From contig JALZVB010000315.1 in assembly GCA_023300835.1 (NCBI GenBank), forward strand, positions 1 through 12,320: 12,320 nucleotides of DNA. Direction: 5' to 3'. The notes under the pieces were generated by a model. It made no database searches. It was not told the DNA's origin and saw only the letters and a program-made list of their open reading frames with translations. The stretch is from Saprospiraceae bacterium. Its GTDB lineage: Bacteria; Bacteroidota; Bacteroidia; Chitinophagales; Saprospiraceae. Below are positions 1 to 6,429 of the stretch, one piece after another (within the stretch, counting starts at the first letter, position 1; each line of letters begins with the position of its first letter). Position numbers and translations under genes: made by a program.

Positions 1-31
1 GATTCCTTTTTCTTTATTAGGGATTTTTTTT
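1..31 (+). terminator. Possible plus-strand terminator cut by the window edge
   Basis: Bases 2-6 (ATTCC) can pair with 20-24 (GGGAT, one G-T wobble) around a T-rich loop, and a run of seven T follows at 25-31. Read on the plus strand this is a short stem plus U-tract, as expected for the end of a plus-strand gene lying left of the window and converging on the SH3 gene. The stem is weak as seen, but it could extend into bases outside the window. Low confidence. Confidence 0.22.
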
Positions 32-40
32 AGCTACTGT

Positions 41-985
41 TTAACAACAATAGGCGCTATAGTATCTCGCCACGGGTTGTGCTACTTTTCCAGGTTTCTT
101 CTCTGAGCTGAGATACAAAACAGTTTGACCAGATTTATTTCCAAATGCCAATATGTAATCCATTTCACCATCACCATCCAAGTCACCCATCCATACGACT
201 GTATGGAAATCTTTAATCCATCTTTCTTCAATATGCTGTGAGTTACCGTTATTAAAAATGGTGATAGCATAATCATATCCTCTATCGTAGCTAGCAGAAA
301 TTTTAAAGTTAGGATCTTCGTAAGCTAAATAGGTTTCAATTGAATTCTTTCTTAGCCACTCATTACTATTTGTTCCATCGAGTTCTTCGTTGATATGTCC
401 AGTTCTCAGGACTTTCTTTGATCCTATAATGAATTTTAATTTTTTATCTTCTTTTACGATTACACTTAAGTCTGTCATGGACAGTGCATTCCTACCATAT
501 TCTATTTCAATTTCCTTGAGAATACAATCTTCGTCTTTTTTATAATACCCGTACCAATTGTATGCGGCGACATCATAGACATTTACAACACAGTTAGATC
601 CGGCAAACAATAGCGCATAGTCATCATTATCTTGGTTATTGCTGTCTCCTTGGGTTTGATTGTAGAGATAGGCATTATTTACATAGCCAGTTTGCCCACC
701 GTGACTTACTTTTAACCAGTAACCTTGTATAACATATTTTCTCTTTTCTGTCCTTATGACATCAACAGTGTCAAGTCCGTAATCTTGTTTATGTAGAAGC
801 ATTACTTTTTTTCCAAAAGGAATATGTTTTATAACTTCTGACTTAGTTGTGGGTTTAGATCTTAAATTGATACCACTTTTAGCAAGTACCGTATTCTGCT
901 TTGCATTATAGTAATATATAGGTTCAACCTGGGAATTAAGAACATTTATAATTAGAGAGCATAGAATTATTAAGATGTATTTCAT
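41..985 (-). CDS. Exported SH3b-domain protein with C-terminal DxDGDGxxD calcium-type loop
   Basis: This 314-residue protein starts with a hydrophobic segment (residues 3-17) ending in LNSQ, which reads as a Sec signal peptide. Residues about 33-107 resemble a bacterial SH3 domain: the NLRSKP motif (40-45), then a hydrophobic beta pattern through KVMLL, a GYWLKV strand and GQTGYV (97-102). Such domains usually bind peptidoglycan or peptides. The middle (about 125-260) is not recognised. Near the end, GDLDGDGEMDYIL (267-279) is an EF-hand-like DxDGDGxxD loop of the FG-GAP/VCBS or dockerin kind and probably binds calcium. The chain ends in Cys-Cys. The product is likely periplasmic or surface-associated, with no enzymatic motif seen. 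Cys9 lies too early, and lacks a proper lipobox context, for a lipoprotein. It is divergent from the hydrolase at 1172, with 186 bp between the two starts. Confidence 0.85.
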   Translation of the reverse strand: MKYILIILCSLIINVLNSQVEPIYYYNAKQNTVLAKSGINLRSKPTTKSEVIKHIPFGKKVMLLHKQDYGLDTVDVIRTEKRKYVIQGYWLKVSHGGQTGYVNNAYLYNQTQGDSNNQDNDDYALLFAGSNCVVNVYDVAAYNWYGYYKKDEDCILKEIEIEYGRNALSMTDLSVIVKEDKKLKFIIGSKKVLRTGHINEELDGTNSNEWLRKNSIETYLAYEDPNFKISASYDRGYDYAITIFNNGNSQHIEERWIKDFHTVVWMGDLDGDGEMDYILAFGNKSGQTVLYLSSEKKPGKVAQPVARYYSAYCC

Positions 986-1171
986 GGTATCAATTTGTTA
1001 TCAATTTACGAGACTTAGATTAATATTTAATGAGGCAACTACCAGCTGTAGTATATTACCTAGTATTCGTTAGAAAAGGATTAGATACTTTATAAGATTA
1101 AGACTTACGTTCATGAATAAAACAATGGTCTAATGGAACAATTCTGCAAAATATACTATTAGTGTAGCTAT

Positions 1172-2179
1172 ATGAAGACATTTATTTTCCTTTTTACATG
1201 TATTTTATTATCGAGTTCAGCCCAACTACAAGGCCAGAATAAGGATCGTACTTATATTATAGAAGTAGATTCTACAGAGGAAGCTGTTACATTTAACTAC
1301 GTTGTCAATATAGATAACAGTGAGATAGATGGGGTAGAGCAATTTCAGACAAGTTCTCTTGATACTTTTCTTCTACTATTGACGACTGATCTGGTAGCGA
1401 TTCAAAACAAGAAATCTTTATTGTTTTATATCCATGGAATGATGGCTGGACAGAAACAATATTTTGCACATACGATTAAGGAACTGAATGATGGATATGT
1501 GGATGCTGATGAATCTGATATAGCTAGACTAATTTCTATTAGATGGCCAGGTAATAATCCAGTTTATAAAAAAAGCAAAAAGAATGCGCATAACATTGCG
1601 CCTGCTCTAGCGGAACTATTAGCTACTATTATTACAGAATGTAATGCGGCTCTAGAAAATAATTTAAAGATGGTTATGTTGGCGCATTCTCTTGGTACTG
1701 AACTGTTCAAAGAAATATTACTGCATTGGCCTAAGTCTGATATTGTGCCTTTTGGTAATGTTATTCTTGTCGGTTCCGACCTTGAAATAGATGTGTTTGA
1801 AGAAGAAGGAGAACTCAGCAATATTGGCTTAATGTCTGATCATACTTCGGTATACTACAGTACTAGGGATTTTACGCTTTCTTTTTCTAAGAGTTTGAAT
1901 AAGAGAACACGACTTGGTCTATTCGGTCCATCTGAGTTGACAGTACCTAGTGAACAAGTAACCTACATAGATGTAACAGAAATAAGAGATGAAAAGCCTT
2001 TACCACTGAGAATGGTCGGCCACTCATACTTCAAAGCTTCACCAACTGTCATGAAAGATATTCTCTATAATATAAATGGATTTTTTCCAGAAGGTTATAA
2101 AAACAGAACACTTCTTGATACTACTTTCCAGAAATACAAATTGTCTGAGACGCCTACTGAAACTGAATTAGCGGATTAG
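1172..2179 (+). CDS. Exported alpha/beta hydrolase of the DUF900 type
   Basis: This is a 335-residue protein with a signal peptide at residues 1-21 (hydrophobic core 4-13, likely cleavage near LQGQ). The fold marks of a serine alpha/beta hydrolase appear in order: FYIHG at 85-89 (oxyanion strand), ISIRWPG at 121-127, the nucleophile elbow AHSLG with Ser173, VILVGSD at 197-203, VYYSTRDFTLSFS at 227-239 with candidate acid Asp233, and GHSYF with His284. The RWPG and 'YYS-x-x-D-x-x-L-x-x-S ... RLG' patterns match DUF900, a hydrolase family of unknown substrate, so esterase or lipase activity is an inference. The start is the only sensible one because it puts the signal peptide at the N-terminus; no Shine-Dalgarno precedes it. 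Its last 12 bases overlap the end of the convergent T9SS gene. Confidence 0.88.
   Translation: MKTFIFLFTCILLSSSAQLQGQNKDRTYIIEVDSTEEAVTFNYVVNIDNSEIDGVEQFQTSSLDTFLLLLTTDLVAIQNKKSLLFYIHGMMAGQKQYFAHTIKELNDGYVDADESDIARLISIRWPGNNPVYKKSKKNAHNIAPALAELLATIITECNAALENNLKMVMLAHSLGTELFKEILLHWPKSDIVPFGNVILVGSDLEIDVFEEEGELSNIGLMSDHTSVYYSTRDFTLSFSKSLNKRTRLGLFGPSELTVPSEQVTYIDVTEIRDEKPLPLRMVGHSYFKASPTVMKDILYNINGFFPEGYKNRTLLDTTFQKYKLSETPTETELAD
2168..2179. other. 12-bp convergent overlap of two stop regions
   Basis: The duplex TTAGCGGATTAG carries the plus-strand stop TAG (2177-2179) of the DUF900 hydrolase and, on the minus strand, the stop TAA (2168-2170) of the 995-residue T9SS protein. The two coding regions therefore end inside one another, leaving no room for a non-coding terminator between them. 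Each transcript must end within, or run into, the opposite gene. Confidence 0.95.
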
Positions 2180-5155
2180 GTTAATTGTACCGGCAATGCG
2201 GTCAGTTTCTCCATTTATAAAGACAAGTTCTACCATGTAAGTATATACGCCAGGTACAGCTTCGTTGCCTTTGTAATTGCCATCCCATCCGTTTATAATT
2301 TGCTTTTGTTCTGTCTTCGGGCCTTCATAGATGTGATTACCCCATCTGTCATAAATATATAATTTACTCTCTAGCAACGTCTTTGATGCGCCTATGTTAA
2401 ATATATCATTGAGCCCATCACCATCAGGGGTAAAAATATTAGGCACATATATATCTTTTGCTAATAAAGACTTAATAAACACAGAGTCAAGTGCGACACA
2501 GAACAGTTCATTTTCTGACTCCATATACATCCATCCATCATCTATAACGACCCATCGCAATTCAAGAGCATTACTTACCAGCTCGTCTGATTCTATCCAT
2601 TTGGTATTTATAAGATCACCTCCTACAACTTCTGGTTCTAAGATTATTGTAGTGCCGTAATCTTCCGTAATGGGCTCATCAACATCTATTCTTGATAAAT
2701 TGAATCCTACTTCTAATTCTAATATTACAAGACTGTCACAGCCATTATTGTTTGTCAACGTATCAACATATATTCCTGGCAGCGTAAGATCAATAGTGCC
2801 GAATGGATAAGTTTCTCCTAGACAGATTGTATCAGCGTAACTATATTCAGATATATTAATCAATGATAATTCCAAGAGACATATACTATCACATCCCGAG
2901 GTCGCTATCAAGGTGTCAACATAGCTGCCTGGCTGTATCAGCGTATCACCACCGAACAGTAAATATCCATTATCACAAATCATTTCTTCTATAATTACGA
3001 CTTCATTCTCAAGTATCCTAAGATCTAAATAAATGATACTATCACAACCCGCTGTAGATTGTAAAGTATCTATGTACATTCCTGTTTCATAAAGTATTAT
3101 ATCATTGAAATTGTAGCCGATGTCTGGACATAGAGATACTTCAATATTGTTAGACTTATTGTTGAGTGGGACTACATTTAGTTGAATGATACTGTCACAG
3201 CCATTATGATTTATCAAAGTATCGGTATAAGTTCCTGCGGCATCAATAATTATTTGATTAAATAATATTACCTCACTAGGACATATTGTATCTAGTAATT
3301 GAGTAGTAGATGTATCATAAAATTTAAGTTCTAATGCAATAATACTATCACAACCTTGATTAGATTCTAGTGAAATAACGTAAGTGTCTTGTTCTGAGTA
3401 CATACTGCCATTGTATTCAAGCGTAGCGCCTGGACATATATACACAGATAAGTCTGTAAGCGGAATAACATCTGTTTTTGATAATAGTATCCGTTCTACT
3501 ATAGAATCACAGTCATTGAAACTATTGGGAATAAAATTCAGGTATTCTCCTGGTTCATATTTCCAGCCATCATAGATATATAATGAGTCGTTGTAGCATA
3601 TTTCATTTGTAAGTTCTATAGTATCTGGCGCTTGTAATTGTAACGGCCACCATGTGATGTCCTTAGATATAGAGTCAACACAGCCATGATCGTCCGTGAC
3701 ACTGAGACTGACGGAATAGTTGCCTCGGTCGCTATAGCTTACAACAGGAGGAAATTGATCATTAGAAAATGATCCTTCTCCTAGATCCCACAACCACTCA
3801 GTAATTGTATTGATAGGAAGAGAATTATTTTCATATAATACAGGGCCAGCTACACAAGAATCATAACTATAAACAAAGTCAGCGGTAATTTTAGGAGATA
3901 TATAGAACTGCATATGAGCTGTGTCTGGACATAGCAGATTATTTCCTATAATCATATGTCCTGTATATTCACCAGCAGTAGGGAATTCAATAGTATAATT
4001 TCTAAGGTCTGAGCCTGTCTCTGTAGAAACCTGATTGTCTAAGGCGTCGTAGAAGTCCCATTTGTAATAATTAATAAAACTTTCATCGGTACTTATGTTA
4101 GTGAGATCGAAAGTGAGCTCATTGCAAGACTCATAATAAGCGGTGTAGTTGTTAGTTACATTATCTATAAAGAAAGAGTCAGCTTCAATCATTGCAATAT
4201 AATTATCTATGCAACTGATAACATTAAATTCATAATCTCTCCTTATCGTACTCATTAATTCTCCGCCTCTATATTCTTCAGCACATATGGCAACGACATA
4301 GGCCCCTGATATATCCGGTAGTCCAGTGATAAACCCATCGGAAGAATTAATGGAAACGGTAGGGTTTCCACTCATAGGTATCTGGCTGGTGTAAGGAACA
4401 ATATAATTTAACTCTCGGAAAGGAGGGGTACACATGATGGCGTCTGGATTAGCGCAGCCACAACAGTTTGTTCCGCCTACTTGAAAATTACTCCTAGAGT
4501 AGGGCTCACAGAATCTATAAATAATGTAATCACCATCTGGATCAGTTGCTGAATGATCTACATTAACTGGAAATTGATTGCATAAGAAGATGGGAGGAAC
4601 GGCGTCAAAAACAGGACTGTTGTTCCCTAGCCGTTGCGCTAGAGGTGAAATTTCAATGTCATATATTGCGCCCAGAGTACCATCTGATAAAACATTATTT
4701 ATCGTGTAATTCCGAAATCCCCTCTGATATGATACGTTGTAAGGTTGATCTGAAACGGGTAGATCAATTATAAATACGTAGGTTGAATATTCTAGTTTAT
4801 CATCATTCAAGAACCGCGTACGACATTGGTCCGTGTCAGGTTCTATTGAGAGAACGGGGCCTTTAGGCACATTGCTAATCACTTCATGACTAGACCAGCT
4901 GCCAGTTGAATGCTTCTGGAAAATTCCGAACGTGGCATAGTTGTCAAAGTCTATACCCGTCGGATCACGGTACAAGTTCATACTTATCTCAAAAGATACA
5001 ATAGACCTATCGAGATTGTGCTCGATATATTTATAAGTCATATCCCCACCTACAATATGAGACGCATGTAGAGAAGTAAAAAAAGGGCAGAGGAGGAGGA
5101 ATAACAAAATAGTATTCACCCATTTCCCATCGAGGGAAGTGTTAGAAAAGAACAT
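2168..5155 (-). CDS. Large T9SS cargo protein: PKD, six Cys-pair repeats, gliding motility-associated type B sorting tail
   Basis: This 995-residue surface or secreted protein has a signal peptide with hydrophobic core 14-28 and likely cleavage near HA-SH at 31-33. The mature start SHIVGGDMTY, the Cys-rich CCGC...CTPPF segment (231-246) and the 'GxYVVAICAEEYRGG...RRDYEFNV..C' segment (284-315) match the N-terminal region common in Bacteroidota gliding-motility-associated proteins. A weak PKD-like domain (about 345-420) precedes a clearer one (about 430-500; WLWDLGEG, then YSVSLSVTD). Six tandem repeats follow (about 515-816). The end (902-995) is a type B sorting domain: NIFTPDGDGLNDIF, YIYDRWGNHIYEG, GWDGNYKG, GVYTYMVEL, GTINLIR. 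The type B tail sends the protein through the outer membrane via T9SS. No catalytic motif is visible, so a structural or adhesin role is inferred. Confidence 0.93.
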   Translation of the reverse strand: MFFSNTSLDGKWVNTILLFLLLCPFFTSLHASHIVGGDMTYKYIEHNLDRSIVSFEISMNLYRDPTGIDFDNYATFGIFQKHSTGSWSSHEVISNVPKGPVLSIEPDTDQCRTRFLNDDKLEYSTYVFIIDLPVSDQPYNVSYQRGFRNYTINNVLSDGTLGAIYDIEISPLAQRLGNNSPVFDAVPPIFLCNQFPVNVDHSATDPDGDYIIYRFCEPYSRSNFQVGGTNCCGCANPDAIMCTPPFRELNYIVPYTSQIPMSGNPTVSINSSDGFITGLPDISGAYVVAICAEEYRGGELMSTIRRDYEFNVISCIDNYIAMIEADSFFIDNVTNNYTAYYESCNELTFDLTNISTDESFINYYKWDFYDALDNQVSTETGSDLRNYTIEFPTAGEYTGHMIIGNNLLCPDTAHMQFYISPKITADFVYSYDSCVAGPVLYENNSLPINTITEWLWDLGEGSFSNDQFPPVVSYSDRGNYSVSLSVTDDHGCVDSISKDITWWPLQLQAPDTIELTNEICYNDSLYIYDGWKYEPGEYLNFIPNSFNDCDSIVERILLSKTDVIPLTDLSVYICPGATLEYNGSMYSEQDTYVISLESNQGCDSIIALELKFYDTSTTQLLDTICPSEVILFNQIIIDAAGTYTDTLINHNGCDSIIQLNVVPLNNKSNNIEVSLCPDIGYNFNDIILYETGMYIDTLQSTAGCDSIIYLDLRILENEVVIIEEMICDNGYLLFGGDTLIQPGSYVDTLIATSGCDSICLLELSLINISEYSYADTICLGETYPFGTIDLTLPGIYVDTLTNNNGCDSLVILELEVGFNLSRIDVDEPITEDYGTTIILEPEVVGGDLINTKWIESDELVSNALELRWVVIDDGWMYMESENELFCVALDSVFIKSLLAKDIYVPNIFTPDGDGLNDIFNIGASKTLLESKLYIYDRWGNHIYEGPKTEQKQIINGWDGNYKGNEAVPGVYTYMVELVFINGETDRIAGTINLIR
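2708..3613 (-). repeat. Six tandem 51-residue (153-bp) repeats with a fixed Cys pair
   Basis: Within the 995-residue protein, each unit reads roughly: Cys, about 9-15 variable residues, a G-x-Y-x-D-T-L strand, then GCDSI followed by a hydrophobic strand ending in LxL. The first Cys sits at 520, 574, 625, 676, 727 and 778, and the GCDS Cys at 549, 602, 653, 704, 755 and 806. The spacing within a unit is 28 residues (29 in the first unit), and the period is exactly 51 from the second unit on. The DNA copies have diverged strongly, so the array is old and held by protein selection rather than recently expanded. A disulfide-pinned beta repeat is the likely structure (inference). Confidence 0.9.
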
Positions 5156-5266
5156 ACTAATGGCGTTTTGGAGAATGAAAAGAAACCCTGGGTAGAGGTC
5201 TCATTTCTGATTGTTTAGTAGTTCATTGGGTATTGCAAAAAAAAGGTGGGATTATAACTTGCAGTG

Positions 5267-5274
5267 CAAATGTA
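5267..5274 (-). promoter_or_regulatory. Candidate -7 element for the 995-residue T9SS gene
   Basis: The minus strand reads TACATTTG, an exact match to the Bacteroidota -7 consensus TAnnTTTG, inside the 198-bp gap upstream of the start at 5155. It would give a leader of about 105 nt. No TTG is seen at the usual -33 distance, so this rests on the -7 box alone. Confidence 0.33.
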
Positions 5275-5327
5275 ATATGTATTCAGCTTGTATGTTTGAT
5301 TATTACCTGTGATCCTTCATTTTGGGT

Positions 5328-5346
5328 AGTAACCCTACAGGTTACT
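5328..5346. repeat. Perfect 7-bp inverted repeat just past the anchored-hydrolase stop
   Basis: AGTAACC (5328-5334) and GGTTACT (5340-5346) form a perfect stem with a 5-base loop, 7 bp beyond the stop of the minus-strand hydrolase. Five T (5346-5350) follow on the plus strand, so the terminator polarity is for plus-strand transcription, although the nearby genes run on the minus strand. On the minus strand it would be a 3' hairpin without a U-tract. An overlapping alternative pairing, GGGT/ACCC (5324-5327 with 5332-5335), is also possible. Confidence 0.6.
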
Positions 5347-5353
5347 TTTTAGT

Positions 5354-6373
5354 TTAATCAGGGTTTACCCTTAGTTCAGGATTGGTTTGTTTTATTTCTA
5401 ATCTAGAATCAATAAATTGATAGATGGAATCTTGGACTTCTTCCCAGTTAGGGTTCATATATGTCGAGGTCAATACATGCCCAGTGGGGCTAGAGAATGG
5501 AATAACTTTGAGCTGCTCTTGCGGTGTATTGACTTGATTAACGTATTCCAAAATAGCATCTACTGATATCGTTTTATCTTGATGGTCTTCGTCCTTGAAG
5601 TAATATCCTACAAACAATGGCATTGTTGTTTTTTCAAAAACACTTGGTAGCATCGTTTGTTCCAGTAAATTCTGTAAGGCAATATAACCCTCTATTCTAT
5701 TTTTGGTTGTCCACCACTTTTGTGCTTCTTGGGATGCGTTCCATGTTCTGTAATCACTTCCTACAACATACCTGAAAACTTGTTTTCCCCATGGATAAGT
5801 AAACAACTTTGCTCTTTTGTCATATATTTCAATATTGGGTGAAGTCATGATATGTGCTACTATATCTGGGTCTTCATTTGATAAGTAAATACCTAATGTA
5901 CTTCCTGTTGAACAACTCAATAAAATCACTTTCTCTCCTATTAATTTTCCTATGGCAATCGCTTCTTTAGCAGAATTGAGTAATGACGTTGGAGTCATAT
6001 TAAGTAAAGAATTTTCATCACTTAAGCCATGTTGGGACAATCTGCTTAACAGCACATTCATGCCGTATCTGGAACCTATGTTATGTGTAACCGGAAAACC
6101 TTCTCCATGGCTAGCCGTAAACCCGTGTAAATAAACGATAGCATACGCTGATCTTTGTTGGGGTTGAGCCCATATGATTTGAGCTTGATTACCAGGCTTT
6201 ATATTGAGAATTTGAGATTCTTTGTCACTGATATATTTGTCAATTTTATTAAGCGGAATTTGTAGGCTTATAGGTGAACTATCTACTCTATCAAACTCGG
6301 TTCTAGGACCAAATATGAATACTAAAAAAAGTAAGCCGAAGAAGGTCAAGAACATTTTAAAAAATAATCGCAT
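5354..6373 (-). CDS. Membrane-anchored alpha/beta hydrolase (esterase/lipase-like)
   Basis: From the chosen start this is a 339-residue protein; an in-frame ATG at 6415 would add 14 residues. Numbering here is from that longer form. Residues 17-35 are one long hydrophobic segment, ending FGPR, with no clear cleavage site, so a signal anchor with a periplasmic catalytic domain is likely. Hydrolase marks follow: AIVYLHGFTAS (92-102, oxyanion loop), SRLSQHGLS (124-132), nucleophile elbow SCSTG with Ser169, candidate acid Asp275 or Asp277 in YYFKDEDHQD, and His313 in PTGHVLTS. The layout resembles carboxylesterase or monoacylglycerol-lipase-like proteins; the substrate is unknown. The elbow has Ser where the first Gly of GxSxG is usual. 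The shorter start is preferred because the longer one leaves only 14 bp to the divergent galactosidase start and adds a polar tail before the anchor. Confidence 0.82.
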   Translation of the reverse strand: MRLFFKMFLTFFGLLFLVFIFGPRTEFDRVDSSPISLQIPLNKIDKYISDKESQILNIKPGNQAQIIWAQPQQRSAYAIVYLHGFTASHGEGFPVTHNIGSRYGMNVLLSRLSQHGLSDENSLLNMTPTSLLNSAKEAIAIGKLIGEKVILLSCSTGSTLGIYLSNEDPDIVAHIMTSPNIEIYDKRAKLFTYPWGKQVFRYVVGSDYRTWNASQEAQKWWTTKNRIEGYIALQNLLEQTMLPSVFEKTTMPLFVGYYFKDEDHQDKTISVDAILEYVNQVNTPQEQLKVIPFSSPTGHVLTSTYMNPNWEEVQDSIYQFIDSRLEIKQTNPELRVNPD

Positions 6374-6418
6374 ATTGGTTTCTATAGATTCATTATTTAG
6401 ATTCCGTTTTTGCAAAAT

Positions 6419-6423
6419 AAAGG
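6419..6423 (+). promoter_or_regulatory. Shine-Dalgarno-like AAAGG before the galactosidase start
   Basis: AAAGG ends six bases before the ATG at 6430. It is the only start in this window with a plausible Shine-Dalgarno sequence, and it supports that ATG. It lies four bases from the longer alternative start (6415) of the divergent hydrolase, one more reason to prefer the shorter form of that gene. Confidence 0.4.
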
Positions 6424-6429
6424 TATTAT

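Noticed and set aside
959..985. Lipoprotein signal (Cys9) in the SH3 protein
   Set aside because: Cys9 is too near the N-terminus and followed by more hydrophobic residues, so an ordinary signal peptide fits better.
986..1171. Possible small gene or RNA in the divergent gap
   Set aside because: The only ATG frames are a few codons long, and no stable hairpin or exact promoter match was found by eye.
1564..1821. Minus-strand open frame inside the DUF900 hydrolase
   Set aside because: It overlaps the catalytic region of a well-supported gene on the other strand and has no domain of its own.
2708..3613. Regular 153-bp periodicity that could suggest a CRISPR array or satellite DNA
   Set aside because: The period follows codons of an open reading frame, the DNA copies are poorly alike, and there are no short identical repeats with unique spacers.
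5361..5370. Short palindrome GGGT-TT-ACCC
   Set aside because: It lies in the coding end of the hydrolase with a two-base loop, too tight for a useful hairpin.
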